64,000 nucleotides of DNA from Latrodectus hesperus (GCA_037975125.1 CM075855.1:78960945-79024944); one strand, 5' to 3'. Counted from the first letter of the stretch, positions 11,871 through 26,122 are shown. Program-made: numbers and translations. Notes: generated from the letters alone by a model not told the origin.

Positions 11871-14800
11871 TGCATACGTAATTTTCCAGGATCTCTTAAA
11901 TTTCATAATAAAAAATACATGTATATTAAAATATTTTTAATGCTATTTAAAGATAAAAGAGATGGTTATATATATAACTAAAAAAATATGGCTATAAAAA
12001 GTACATTTGTGAAGACTTACAACAGGTTTTTTGAGAAAATAATCTTATTTTTAAAATTTTAGTATTTATAAATATAATATTATCTATTCCATACGAAATT
12101 TCAACTATCTATATATTTATATTTTATATTAATACTGTGAATATATTTAAAGAATTAACAAATATCTTTCTACGTCGAAATTAAATTTATTTTTGACTTA
12201 GAATGAAATATTAATTTTAAAATAAAAAATATTTATACATTTATTTTTGTAATAATGGATGAATATTTTATCAAATAAACACATGAATACAAAGATCACT
12301 GATTTTTTGGAATTTTTACATAAGCTTCACTTGAAGTATAAAAAAAAGAAGAAAAAAACACATTCTTTTATAAGTTAAAACATGATTTTTATTTTAATAT
12401 ACTTAGAGAATATATTTTGAAGAATAACAGGAAAGTTAAAATAAATATAGCACATAAATTTCCAACACTAAACTCATATGAATTTTGCTAAAATAAACTT
12501 TAATTAAATAATTCAAAGTTATTTTAAAATACACATAAGGTTTAATTAATTATATCTAAATATTTTGTTATGAATAGTGTTTTATAATTAGAATTGTGAA
12601 ATTTAATTTGAAAGTTTTAATGTACATAGTAATTTTATGTTAGTAGATTTTATATATTAAAGATTTTTGTATAAATCTATAATATATAAATGTTTTTAAT
12701 AGTTATCTTTTTTTCTTTATAGATTATTAAATGAAATGTACATGAAGATCTCTTAAACATCTCTAGAGAAGATGCAGATTAATTTTTCAATTTTGTCGAG
12801 ATAGCTAAATAGATAGCTAAATTTCGCATAAAATATAAAGAATAAATTTAAAATTTTTACAATAAATATTCAAATTTGTTTCAAATTGTATAATGTAAGG
12901 GAATATCTTTATAAAGTTATATAGCACTAAAATTTTAATAAATAAATAATATAATTAATTATTAAAAGGATATTTGCTTTCATTCTTTAATACTGACTCA
13001 AAATTTCCAATGTTGTAAAGAAATTGTCTAAAAAATAAATTTTAGTTAAACAAATCTAAATAATTTTAAACTATTTTCAGTTACTATTTTAATATTATTT
13101 CAGCAATTATTAGAAAGAAGAGTATAAACTTAACGCAAAAATTAAATTTCAGCAGAGATTACAATTCAGATACTTGAAAATACGCTAGGAGAATTTGTTC
13201 ATCTTCTTGACAGGACAGATTAAGCTCCAAGGTGATGACCATGAACAGTTAATTCGAGCCTCGTAGGAAAAATTCGGGGTTAATATATTTATGGAACATA
13301 ATAGATATCTGAATTATTTCGAAAGGATAATAAAAATTATCTGTTCTAATAGGTGCACAGAATGGCATAGAAAATAAAAAATGAATCATTCAAATAATTA
13401 TCTTGTCCAGAAGACTAGTAATTTGATTTTCATTACGTAAATAATTTACTTAATTTACTTTTCTATTGATATAAGCAAAGTAACATTTAAAAAAATTTCA
13501 AACTTATATACTATAATAATTGTGGCTTACGAAAAATGGAATTGGTACCATTCAATCACATACAGTGACGCAAAATGTAAAAACAAAAGTTATGCATGGA
13601 TTAAGGTGGAAAAAAAGTTATCATAATCCAAATGAACTCATAATTTCAATTAAAAATGGACTATTCATATTATACAAATTATATTTGTCTTTCCTTTAAA
13701 GTTACAGTTGTTTTATTGCACATATAGTTACTTTTAAACTTAAAAAAACTACAAATTTTAAGATGTGCAGAATAAATTCTTCAAAATTAATTTATATGTA
13801 ATGATAAATGGAGTAGTATCCACTCTAATAAACATCATTCAAATAAATTTCGACTGCATTTCAATGGGGTTGCATTAAAGATAAAATGTTTGTTCAAAAG
13901 AGCAAGTTTTGTTAAAAAAGAAAAAAAAATCTTTATACAATACGAATTTTTTTAATTAATTAATTTAGTAATTGTTATCGATATAAAATAATATTTATAA
14001 TATACTTAAAAAATATATAAAATGTAATGAAAGATACAATATTTCATTACTTTTCTCAGAAAGAAAATGACTTTAATATATTTATGAATCTGATAATACA
14101 ACTAATCACAAATTTTCTATATTTATGTAAAAAACATTTAACTACAAGATATTTTACAAAAATTATAATAAATGAAAATATGCATCGATTTCTGGTAAAA
14201 AAGTGACATCACAAAAGAAAACCAAAGCCTAGTCCTTTTTAGTCTAAATTGGACAGATACTATTATTTAGGAAAGAAAATGAAAATTCATAGGAGAATAA
14301 GATTTATGAGCAAATGCATTACATTGAAAAAAAAGTCAATATTTCTTTCCAACCTATACGCACAACAATGGGTATAGTTAAAACTGATTCATAATGTATG
14401 CAAAAGTATGTAATTAAATGGTTAAAATAAAAACTAAATTCGTTGTCATGGAAATGTTGACATTGAAAGAAATTCTACCTTTATTTATCATGGTGTACAT
14501 TCTATGCAAAATAAACTTTGACACAAACGTCATCGAGTGAATCATGAAAATCATTAAAAAAGTAAATAAAAAATAACATGATAATTTGAAGAATAATATT
14601 AGTCATTGAAAATAATCAAAATAATCAATAATAAGTAAAAGAAAGACGCATAAGAGAAGAAATGGAATTCTAAACGTAAAACGATGTTTTTAAATGCTTA
14701 CAGACGAGCATTTCCATTGCAGAGAAAATTTAAACAAAGGAAAAAAAATTATATATATATATGTATAATGTAGAAAAATATATTTCGTTATTTCCTCATT

Positions 14801-15030
14801 GCTTTTAATAAATTTCAATAAAGAGTGATTTTTCCTTCCATTTTTTTTAAATATAGATAAATGAAATCAGATAAAATGGCATATAATATATAAAATGTAT
14901 GCAATACTTCGATATGCAATCGTATGGGACTTAAGGTCAACAGTAAATCTTTCAATATATGCATCAGAGAAAAATATATATATTGGAATAAAAACTTAAG
15001 TAACGCATAGCTGAAAACCGCATAACGCTT
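11871..15030. other. AT-rich intergenic DNA, nothing recognised
   Basis: Long A/T-rich stretch without open frames of interest, islands or repeat ends. Confidence 0.5.
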
Positions 15031-15034
15031 ATCT

Positions 15035-15663
15035 TCATTTTTTAGTCAGGATAACTGACAGCACAGCTCTTATTTGTAAGCATAATTGAGAAAGACGCAT
15101 AAAAGAGACTTCATATAAACGAGAATTCAATATATCTGGCAATTTAATTAAGACTAAACCAAATAAACCGCGTGACAAAATACTGATTGCAACAAAGTGC
15201 CAAAATTCATACAATGGATTTATGTGCAACACACGGGAAGGTACATTCACCTTTTTACGACTGTGTGATAATGCTTTTTCTACAGAGCCATTCGACCGAA
15301 TTTCAGAAAGAGGGAGATTATGAAAGGGCCTTTCACGAAACGCGATCATATAAAACGTCCTGCAAGGATACCTCTAGTACCTATTATCCAGGACATCTGC
15401 TGCCTTTGTGCGATGGACCTAAAAATGGAGCACATGGGCTGCATAAAAAGTGGTGGGTTGTCGAGGTCGCGGCATTGAATTTTCCTAAATAGGAACAGGC
15501 ATGCCCTAATCCAGTCCTTGGTGGATCTGATACAGAAATCACACACGTTTAATAATCTTAATATCCTAAAAATCATTTTCAAACTTCGCATAAACTTAAA
15601 AAAAGTTAAGTTATTCAATACCAAAAATATATCAATACAAACTGTAAGGAAACATGGTGACAC
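15035..15663 (-). other. anonymous GC-richer block with overlapping frames
   Basis: Two minus-strand frames of 105 and 104 codons (15346-15663 and 15035-15349) overlap by an ATGA, and a 101-codon plus-strand frame lies across them. The block, especially 15200-15540, has more balanced base composition than its flanks. None of the three translations resembles a family I know, and openness on both strands argues against simple coding. It could be a decayed mobile element, a non-coding exon or a regulatory island. Confidence 0.2.
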
Positions 15664-16335
15664 TGAATGTTAAATAATTTTTTATGCATAGTTAATAAAA
15701 ATATTTATGGTAAAAGATTTGGTATGTAACAAGTTTGGTAATAAATTTCATCATTCAATTAATCAATAATAGTTCAATAAGCCTAGAATATGTAAATACA
15801 TAAATTGTCTTCAACAGTTTTAAAGGACTTTCATTATTTGTTAAATTAAAATAATTATTATATTGCTCTTAATTCAAAAAATTACAATCTTTACATACAA
15901 ATAAGAAAACTATAAAATAAAAACTATAACTAGTAAGATATTAAACAATTCTTTTTTCATTGACATTTTCTTATAAAATTGGTGTAAAGAATTACACACT
16001 ATAAAATAAAAATTATTTTTCGCATTATATAGAAGCAAAATTCATAATTTTTACAAATTTCATGCATATGCTTATTCATACTTTAATCTTAAGAATGGAA
16101 TTTGATACTCCATATCTTGCTTTAGTGAATATAATATGCATTACAGAATAATATTCAACTTGTATAATACGTGCTTTTTTCTGGAGACTATTTTAGACTC
16201 CTTAGAAATAAAAAACGATATGGGAATATAATTTTATTAAAAAGGTAAAGCAACACCAAACAATAACACGCAATTCATCAAATGTGCAAATCATTTGGTA
16301 TTTCAAAAGCTCAAAATCATCTAAATTAGAATTTG

Positions 16336-16338
<3 letters not shown>

Positions 16339-16410
<72 letters not shown>
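16339..16410. repeat. (TA)n microsatellite
   Basis: About 36 uninterrupted TA units. Confidence 0.95.
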
Positions 16411-16413
<3 letters not shown>

Positions 16414-17294
16414 TTTCATTATTCAATTCAGAAACATTTTGCACAAAGCATTAAAAGTTGATATAGTTTTCTATGTAGACCAGTGTGTGAAAAAAGTAAA
16501 CAATAATTATTTTCAAACGACTTTTAAAAGAAAGGAAAATAGACTTTCGATGTTTAAAACGACGAAACTCTTGTTCTCCTTTTGAAAAGACGCATTATTT
16601 TGAAAATATGTACTGTGAAATACATTTCATAGACAAAATTATCAATGTATAATTAAATTTATATCAGAATTTACCTAATCAATTATACACTAGTTAAATT
16701 CTAATATAAATTCTCTATAATAAAAAAGCCGCATATATATTTAAGAGAGAAAAAAACTTCACATGCATTTATTTAAAATGAAATTATGAATTAAATGTAG
16801 ACTAAAGAGTAAATATGGTATAAAATATATTAATAACTATATTAATTTTAATTAATAGCTGGAGAAATTAATTAAATTTATTTCATAATTAGAGGAAACT
16901 AAAGCAATTTTCGACCAAGTTATTTTCATTTTAATAACAAGAAAACTTGTTTCGAGAAATTATGTTACCCGATTGGGCATATACAAATATTGTGACGTAA
17001 CACAGTAAACACACGCGTCATGATATATAATAAAGCTCGGTAGTTGATCAAAATAAATCAAATGGAAAGATTTATTTTGATCAGTTATCGAAACTTTTAC
17101 ACTAAATACTGTTCGAAATTAAAAATTTAGAATGAACTAATGGAACAAAATTTTGTGTTAAATTTTTCTTCATTTAATAGTGGATTTGGAAATTTCAAAC
17201 ACAAGAATATAAATTTTCCTCAACTCTCACATAATTGGAAATTGATGTCTCATTTTCAGTTATAAATGCATATTTAAATATGAAAAAACAAATA

Positions 17295-17342
17295 ATAAAT
17301 AAAATAAAATAAAATAAAATAAACAAATAAAATAAAATAAAC
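17295..17342. repeat. (AAAAT)n-type microsatellite
   Basis: Imperfect tandem repeats of a five-base AAAAT unit, with one interruption (aaacaaat). Confidence 0.8.
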
Positions 17343-17984
17343 GAGATTTGAAAATATTTTTATAACTGAAATGTTTTTTTAAAAAGTTATTTTTTATTTT
17401 TTAAAAAAAGATGCACTGTCTAAAAATCATGTTTTAAGTTAAAAAGTAATTTCTGGATCTACACTTTCTAGAATAAACATCTACTCCTTCCACAATAATG
17501 CAAAAATTTGATCCATAAAAAGCACATTCATTTATTTCTAAAAATTACGCTGATATAATTTTGTTTGAAAAATAAAGATGTTCTCTCTATATATTTTTAT
17601 ATTTTTGTAAGTTTAGTATAAATTTCAAAGAAAATAACAATATTCTCTTGTATTTCACTATAATAAGTGTAAAATTGTTTTGCAAAAAAATATTATATTT
17701 TTATTTTAAAAATGGAAAAATTCCAACTTTTTCAATAGAATTTTAAATATAGCTAGAAAACAAAAATAATACATGCTACAAATATATTTTTAAAAAAAAT
17801 TGATATTATATCTCAAGTTCTCACTTTTCCTACATATATAAGCATTTTAAACATATTCAAGAATCAAAATTTTAATTGAAAATTTTGAAACCACATTTCA
17901 TGTGAGATTTAATTTCACCTAATTTCTTAGCCGAGTAACATGGGACTTAAATTACAAATTCCAGTAAAATTCAATTTTCTCCGA

Positions 17985-18078
17985 TACTGCGAAATGACGT
18001 CATTGCATCTCGCCCACAACAACGACGCCTACGTACTTCATTCGCTGCGTGGGTTGTGAAGCAAAGGAACACTTACCA
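17985..18078. promoter_or_regulatory. candidate regulatory island with a full CRE
   Basis: A short CpG-bearing island within A/T DNA. It carries the palindrome TGACGTCA at 17995-18002, directly followed by ttgcat, and then CG-containing words up to about 18060. No coding frame or TATA box is present. It is about 8.1 kb downstream of the BTG-family gene in that gene's orientation. Regulatory function is inferred from composition and motif only. Confidence 0.35.
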
Positions 18079-21000
18079 CGATAAATAATTAAACAGAGCT
18101 GATTAAATATATTTTGGAAAGAATATCGAAAGAAAATTAAATGGAAATTTTGTTTGTGAATAAATTTCGGATTCTTTATTCAAACCAAACACTTGAATAA
18201 TTTAAAGTAAATGTAACATTTTGTTATTTTATGTGTAAAAAAAAAATCACTCCATAATAATTTAAAAATTTTATAAGTTTGGAATTATCATAAATACTAA
18301 ATTATATAAAAATTTTAATCAAGTTTCCTGTGGTTAAATTTACTTTTCTAAGAATTGAATTTCGAGTAATAACAATTATAACCAAAAATCAATCGTACCT
18401 TAAGTTATTGATTTAATGCCGATACAATTATTTAATGATGTACATATATAGTTATTTTGAGGATTAAATCTTCATCATTTTTCACATATTCTAACTCTAA
18501 AAGATTTTCGAAAATTGTGTATAATTGCAAAGAAAAATGTAAAAGGAATTTTGACAAAATAAAGTATCTAATAAAACAGTAAAATGGAAATTCGAATTAA
18601 ACGTTGATATTTGTTTTATTGCGCCAAAAACGTATCAAAATATTTCTAATTTTCAATATGGCATGATTAAATTTACTAATATTAAAATAATCAAGGAAAA
18701 ACCCAAGGAGTTAGTTTTGATAATTTTTGAAACTGGAAGTTTTTCGTTTATAATAAAGAATATAATTCTTCCATCGATAAATGAAATTTATCTCGCATAT
18801 ATTTTAATTTTATTGTATGTCAACAACTAATAACACTTCAAAATGTTCAGGCTAAAAAAATGGTATAAAGATCCTGTTTTTCGTATTTCAAATCATTTTG
18901 TAGATCAGTGAAATCACCTGATCTTTTTTCGTCTCTATTTGCGAATTCCAATTTCATAAAACTTAACGAAGCGATAATTAGGGACTCAAAAATTAAGATA
19001 TATTTTGATAAATAGAAACAAAGCATATTGTAAGCCTTACAAAATGAATAATTATATTCTTTTTTTGATTTCAATTGTATAATTTGAATATATTCTAAAG
19101 ACGAAAAATAAACTATTTTTTATAAGAACTAAAATTTCTCAATCAATACTTCTTACTTTAAATACTGAATGTGCATTTGGGATAAATAGGCTTGCATATC
19201 ATTGTTTTTTTTTTTGTAAGATTTTATATGAAAAATATACAATTAAAATTATTACAAAATTAATTTGTTATTCTTATGTACAGAAACATAAAATAAACAT
19301 TTTATATTTAAGTGTCAATTTTTTATATTTTAGGAGTAAAATATTCAATAGTAAAAATTTTCAGTTTAAGAAAATTGAAGATTTTGTAGAAAAAAGTAAG
19401 ACTTTATTCACATTAATTTGAAGTTAATATTATTGATGTTAAATCTTTACCAAAAACATATATACATATAACATATTATAGAAGTATTCCATAAAATAAG
19501 TTAAACCTGCATTTTTCATTTTATAAACATATAAAATTCAAATATTAGAATAACTTTTATGGTTGAATATTTGAATTATTTTTTAAGCAACTTATAAATA
19601 AATTAGCATAATGTAGCAGTTATCAAAATTTAAATATGTTATCTAAAAATTTTACTTTTATTTTTCAAATACCAAGAAATTTAAATAAAACCCTCACATA
19701 ATCCATATCTTTGAAAATATCAACGTGAAAAACTGGAATTGATTGGAAAATTATAACATGTAAAATTAACATTTCTAAAGAATGATTATTGATATTTATA
19801 CACACCATCTTTAATCAATTAATAAGGCTTAGAAAACGTAACGAAATAATATAAATGTATCTGCATGAACTAAAATATGACTTTCCTATGCTTGTTGAGA
19901 TATTTAAAGAAAAATTTACGGTCATTTGAAAACAAAAACTCATATTATTAGTTTTAAATATTGTGAATATTCCTCAAAATGCTTTATTTAAATAAAGATA
20001 ATAACTCAGGTGGCATTTGAAAAATATTTAACATTTTTTTTAAATAAATATTAATTTCATTTCTAAATTGTCCTAGAAATATTATAAAAGTAAAAACGAT
20101 TAACTCTCATTCAATTTATTTTCTATTGTTCTTCCAAATTTTAACTCAATGAAAAATGAACTACTTTCATTTTAGTAATTAGAATTTTATCTTGCGCGAT
20201 TCTCTCTTATTTTAATTTTTTCATATTTTATATTTATTTTTTTGAAAATATTCGAAAGCTAACCTTTCTAGTACGAAGAATACTTCATACAAGTTTAAAA
20301 AAATCCAAATTGTCAATTTAAAGTAACTAATTTATATTTTAAGTAATAAATGACCACACAGAAGTAATAAAAATTATTTAAAATTCAAATATCTATAGAG
20401 ATTTAACTGTCAGCTTAGTTGTATAAAAAAATTCATAGTTAATATATCTTTGAATAACCTTCTTTTTTAAGAATTGCTGTTATATAAGATTTTTAATAAC
20501 ATAAATCACTATATTTTCCATATTTAATTTCAATCCAGTAGTTTCTAATTTAATATTTGATTTTTTATTAAAAGTCAATATTTAGAATATTCATCTCCAG
20601 GTTTTATTTCGAAATAATGTAATAAAGTTTGACATATTTACATAAGTTTTTCTTGTTGTAATCAACTTTTGTTTTTTTCGTATTATTTTTTAAAGTACTC
20701 TTTCAATATTTCTTAAATCGGTAATTCAAATACAAATAATCTAGCCTTAAATTTTGATTTCATTATGCTCTAGTGCTGTAAATATATATTTTTTTAATTT
20801 CCCACGTAATGAATTTGAATAAGTATCATTTTCAGGTAAGAATATTTTACATTAAATTTTGAAAACCAGACAAGATTTCAAAATTTGTTTTTATGTCTCC
20901 AGATTTATTAAAAAAAGAGGTAAAATATAGTTTTATGCTTTATTTTTAGAACTAAATGCTGTAGAAATTATAGCTGAGCAAATGTAAAATATTTTAAATA

Positions 21001-21829
21001 GTTTCCATTTTGAACTTTATTTATAGTTCATTATAAAACATGGATTTTTATTTTAAGTCATATACTATTTCTTTAAACTACCAGAACATCTAGGTATGTC
21101 AATTTCTTAGTTATAAAAGAATTTATTTATGAATTAATAAATAACTTCGATTGATTGTTGTAATTCTTAAAACAATAAAAGAAAATAATATATATCCAAG
21201 ATTTAAAATTACAGCTTGTGTAATAATACCCATTTATGATCAATTTTTTAAAATTAATTTTGATTATTTCAATATATTAATTAATTGTTTTGATTCTCAT
21301 GTTTACATTTTCTGTCAGGTAAATTTGTGTCATTGGATGAATTTTAATTTTTGGATTTAAATATGTTTCATCAAATTTATTATTTTACAAAAATTTAAGA
21401 CTGCATTTAAAATTATAGGCATATCTTAATCCTTGTAATGCCATTCTGAACTTCTAATTTTTATAAAAGTAATGGTAATGTTTTTCTAGTATTTTTTTTC
21501 TTTAGAAAATTTTTCATAAATAAAATTTTTTTTAAAATTAATTGCAATATTTGAAATTTAATTGTGGCTGATAATTTGTTAAGCAGTTATAATTTTTTTT
21601 ATAAGTCATTAAAATTCCTTTATGATATAATTGTCCCTAAATTGTGTTACTTTTTATATTTGAAAATATAGAACCCTCAAAATTTTAAATCAAGCTTGAA
21701 TATTTTATTTATACGATCTTTTCCTGAAAGCACCAATGTTTTTAAATTGTCACTTTTGAGTTTTTTATATCTGAAAATTTTAATAAATATTTTTCCTCGA
21801 TAAAATATTAATTTGACATGGCGTCACAA
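18079..21829. other. AT-rich intergenic DNA, nothing recognised
   Basis: Dense stops in all frames, homopolymer-rich A/T sequence, no islands or repeat boundaries. Confidence 0.5.
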
Positions 21830-22990
21830 TTGAGATTGAGGTCAAATAAGAACGAGACTTACTCAGAGCAATTTTAACTAACTTGCAAAACACGTATATT
21901 TTCCTACTTCGATTGCGCAGTGGGAAGTGATACACGCCACGAAGGCGATTTTCGCTGTTGCTATGCTGCCAATGTAACCTAGATTTTCACTAGATTCCTT
22001 TTATTGTTCAGCTAAGCCTAACGGATATGAGGAATAAAAATGTTATTTTCTTACATGTTGTGATCTTAAAATTTAAGAATTAAATTTTTTTTTGCTTTAC
22101 ATTTGCCTACGTAAATTATTTTGATTAACACTATTAAAATCCAACAGTTCTCCATGAAAAACTAAAAATAAAATATTAATTTTTTTAAAGATATAAATAT
22201 TAGTTTTTCGAAGCTTACATTAATTAAAAATATTTTTTTTAAATCTAAAAACAAAGTTACAAACAACTTTATGTATTATTTTTATTTTTTCAAGTATATT
22301 TTATTCAAGTATTTTTAGTGTTTTCAATAAATAATTTTAAGAGCAGTTAAATAGAATTTGAAAAAAAATTATCTAAGGTTAAAATAATTTTATAATTTAT
22401 TAGATAAATTTGCCAATTTATTCATTTTTCTATTAACTGTACAATAACAAAATCTCACATTTCCTTGTAAAGATTATAAGTGACAGAACTAATAACTTCC
22501 ATGTATTCATTATACTAAATTTCAAATTTTTTTTTTTTAAAAAAAATTTAATTTGTTTACATTTTTTTTATTTGCGTATAATTTTTTCATTGTTTATGTT
22601 GTAAAAGAAAAATTTACAAACTTTTTTTGCTCACAATATAATTATAACGTAAACTAAACTGTTTTTTGAATAAAATGAAACATTTTAACATTTCAATTTT
22701 AAATGGAGAACTCATTTTTTATTTTTAGGATAATTTAATAATTTCTCAATGAAACAAGTTTTTTTTTTTTGGCAATTAGCACTGAAATTCGGAAATGTAG
22801 ATGCTGTACAGATGACACCTAGAAACAAGAAAAAAGCACTTAATAAGGTGTAACTAGATGCGTTGATACAACATTGTTTTCCAAAACAGTCGATTCGCTA
22901 AGTTGTTGCCATTTCGGACGCCATCTTGTTTTCGAACATTTAGGCCTTTGTAAACGTGTCGAAAATAGGAATGTTCCTATCATTATCATG
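21830..22990. other. two small CpG-bearing islands within AT-rich DNA
   Basis: At 21830-21980 a mixed-composition island contains ttgcgcag and several CG steps. At 22860-22990 a second island contains GCCATCTTG near 22920, which matches the YY1 core on the reverse strand. The sequence between them is A/T-rich. No gene is associated, and function is unknown. Confidence 0.3.
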
Positions 22991-23935
22991 TTTTAATCGT
23001 TAGAAAATTACAAATATGATACTAACTAAATGGAATAATTTGTAAATATAAACACAACATGCCCTAATAATACGATTACGTGGCGCTCCAGATTAAAAAA
23101 CTGACTCCAATCTCTTAACACATTTTAGGTAAAAATTTAAATTTTTTAAAAGTTAATAATTTAATTTCATAAAATTAGAGAAAATGATATGTTTTATTAT
23201 TTTATTAATTATGTTTAATAATGAGAAATTTTTCCATTAATCTAAGATTTGAATAAGAATTTTAACTTCAGTGCAAATTTGTGATTAATGAAAATACCAA
23301 TTTAAAGCATATAATTTAAAAATTTTTAGGAACAATTTCAGTAATAAATGGTGTACTTTTTTCAAAACTTGCTCTCATTCCAAAGAAATAGATTTATCAA
23401 ATTAGTTCATGTCAATCTTAAATATAAATTTTAAACAATATGGTTTTATTGATTTTTGTTCAGAATTCTAAAACTAGTATATTTATTTATAACATTTAAT
23501 AATTTTATGATTGTTAAGTTTAATGTGGGTAGCCTTTTCAAAATTTAATTTTTTTTAAAAAAAATAATAGATTTTGAAATAGATTAAAAAATTTAATTTT
23601 GCTTTTCAAGAAGTTTTACTGATTTAAACTATGAGCTTAAAATCCAATTCAGTTTTTATAACTTAAATATGGATAAATTTTTCAATATCCATCTTTTCCC
23701 TTATTCAAAGTATTAAAAGATAACTTATTGATCACACTTCCAATGCATATATTTCTAACACTAGTAAAGTTTCAATGTAACACAAGCAATAGAATATTAT
23801 ATTACTTACCTTTTAAGTACATCTACACAACTAAAAAGTAATATTTGATTTATCAATTATTGCAAAAAGTTTTCCCCCTTTAAAAAACAACCCTCCAAAA
23901 TATAATTTTAAAAATAATCTATAAACACAAAATCA
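22991..23935. other. AT-rich intergenic DNA, nothing recognised
   Basis: A/T-rich sequence without islands, repeat ends or informative frames. Confidence 0.45.
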
Positions 23936-23939
23936 CGAG

Positions 23940-25579
23940 GCAGATTATTATGCTGCATGTACTTTTTATTAAGTCACTGTACAAAACTTCTATATCACAT
24001 CGCTGTACAGACATAAAATAAACTTTTTACAAATATTTTGTACAGGATGACTTGTACAGATGACAGCCAGCTGAATGGAAACCCAGAAAGAATAGAAATA
24101 GCATAACCCTACAGTAGTTATGTAATGGCAATAAAAGAAATAGTAAACAGGCATATAGATAGAAAATTTCATGAAATTGTGAGGAAAACATAAAAATCAG
24201 CTGGAATTAGAAAAATGTTTTTAAGTTTAACTGGTAACATTCTACAACTTCTCATTCCTGAAAGATATCGTAAAAATGCTAAATTTTCTCCTTGGATGTT
24301 TTTTTAATATATATATTTAAAATTGTACTGTAAATATTCATATTCAACAATTAAATATATTACAATGCCTTTAAAAATAGGACTTTGTCAATTTTTTTTC
24401 ATCCAAGAAGATTATGAGTAAGTGGCACAGCGATAATCTTTCATGAATGACAAGTTATACATGTAATTCAGTTCTACTGACTATGAATAACATAAATACA
24501 AGTCATGAATTTAAGTTTAAAGCATTTGCAATTACAAATTTTACTTAAAAAATATGTGCAATAGCTAGCTATTGAACTCAAAAAAACATAATAAATCATA
24601 ATTCAGTTACATATATTTAACAAAAACAGTAGGAGGAATTATTTTTTTTTACAAAATATGACATGTAATATTTGTGCAGTATGTCATATTGATAGAGGAA
24701 GACTAGCTGACAACTTTATACTGAAAAGCATAAAATCATAAATCAATAACCGGGTTTCATTTACAAAAAGCAATTTTTTTTACAGTTTATCTAATCGGAA
24801 ATAAAGTTTTGCTTATGAAACGAACAATGAACAGTGAACATTGTTGCTCAACAACAAATAAAATGATATAAGCGAAGAACAGATTTAGTTTAAAGAAAAG
24901 CATGTGAAAAAAATTAAAAAATGGCCTGATTTTATACATTAAGCTCATCTTAATAGCTAACATACATACACAGAGAGCTTTTATTTTTTGAAGTAGGTGG
25001 GCATAAATTGATCACAGTAATTTACATTTAACATCACGCCATTTTTCTCACTACTGTAGTTCTAAATTGTCCAAAACATAAATTTCGGACGGTAAAAAGG
25101 AATTTAAAAAATAAAACAAAGTCCATTTCTAGTTCATTCTAGGTCGACATCTAGTTGGCAGTCGCATAATGCTGGGCAACTTTAATATTAACGGATAGCC
25201 AACGATTGTTTTTAATGGAATCATTTTTTCCAACCGGTGGTCCCGAGAACAAAAAATTCCCCATTTAAAAAAAAGAAAAAACACAAATAATGAAATCTAC
25301 TTACAACAATGATTGTTTGCAATATTTAAATTTTAAGAGATATAATACATGAATAATAATTTTACCTTTTTTAATCCATTTTTTTAAATACTCCAAAGAG
25401 AAGTGAGAAAAAATAAAATAAGATCACAATATATTTGCATTCACTGAGAAACACCTAGTATTTTGGCTGGAGAAAAAATGTGGACATTTAAAAACCCATT
25501 TTTTTTATCTTTTAAATTTTTAAGACGGGGAAATTTTAAAAATTTACCCGAATTTTTCTTCGATTTTTCGAATTTTTTT
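23940..25579 (-). other. probable 3' untranslated region of the BTG-family gene
   Basis: This is the stretch downstream of the BTG-family stop codon on the minus strand. Two minus-strand AATAAA poly(A) signals are present, at 24980-24985 and 23965-23970, which would give 3' UTRs of roughly 0.6 and 1.6 kb. No other coding frame of note is present. The true 3' end cannot be fixed from sequence alone. Confidence 0.35.
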
Positions 25580-26122
25580 TTAGCTGGATACGTAGGCCGC
25601 AAATTGTTCCATGCCGCGACTTCTACCGTCGGACACGAAACTATCCCAATGATGGTTGATACGCGCACTTTCCTTACAACCAGGATACCTTACTGAGATG
25701 GGAGAGTACTGTGGCTCGCTGTTGGGACTATACTGGTGATACCTGGTGACATCTGGAGAGTACTGGTTCTTTGTTCCGTCGTACAGTACGCAAATGCTAC
25801 CGTTCTCGCCGATTCGGTAGGACACTTCCTGGGGATCAATCCACATGGTAAGCTCGTTGGGTAGGAGCTTCCGCAAATCTGCTTCGTTGAAACCGCAAAC
25901 ATCACCAGCTTTTGCGATAAGAGGGTCCATTTTATGGTTGATACGCAGGCAGCGGTAGCCGGATCCTTTGCAGGGTTTTTCCGGAAACCAGTGGTGTTGG
26001 TAGTGGTGCCTGAGAAGATCTTCGAGGGTTCTGCGGAACATCTCCACCCTGGCAATTTTGATGTGGCGATTCTCCAGTCTCAGCAAGTTCGCCAGAAAAG
26101 TCGAAGCGCTCTCGATTTCCAT
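25580..26122 (-). CDS. BTG/Tob-family anti-proliferative protein (BTG1/BTG2-like)
   Basis: The 180-residue protein has a complete BTG (APRO) domain. Box A lies at about residues 40-64 (HHWFPEKPCKGSGYRC) and box B at about 86-114 (LPNELTMWIDPQEVSYRIG). Family members bind CAF1-type (CNOT7/8) subunits of the CCR4-NOT deadenylase and restrain proliferation. Those interactions are family knowledge, not visible here. The ATG at 26122 has an A at -3 and a G at +4. An in-frame stretch extends nine codons further upstream but has no ATG. The whole coding region is one exon, and at 180 residues it is slightly longer than vertebrate BTG1/BTG2. The tail after residue 115 holds three QYSP motifs (120-123, 130-133, 138-141), which are possible proline-directed phosphorylation sites, and ends in MEQFAAYVSS. 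Family assignment is firm. Whether it is closer to BTG1, BTG2 or another paralogue is not settled. Confidence 0.93.
   Translation of the reverse strand: MEIESASTFLANLLRLENRHIKIARVEMFRRTLEDLLRHHYQHHWFPEKPCKGSGYRCLRINHKMDPLIAKAGDVCGFNEADLRKLLPNELTMWIDPQEVSYRIGENGSICVLYDGTKNQYSPDVTRYHQYSPNSEPQYSPISVRYPGCKESARINHHWDSFVSDGRSRGMEQFAAYVSS

Larger units (their letters stand above)
15664..17984. other. AT-rich intergenic DNA with microsatellites
   Basis: Contains a (TA)n tract (16339-16410) and an (AAAAT)n-type tract (about 17295-17342). The site TGACGTAA, similar to a CRE, occurs near 16992. No gene is recognised. Confidence 0.5.

Noticed and set aside
15035..15663. Two adjacent minus-strand genes overlapping by ATGA
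   Set aside because: Translational coupling of that kind is a bacterial trait. Translations resemble nothing, and the plus strand is open as well.
25690..26055. 121-codon minus-strand frame overlapping the BTG gene
   Set aside because: Lies entirely inside the BTG coding region in another frame. The BTG frame has the conserved boxes.
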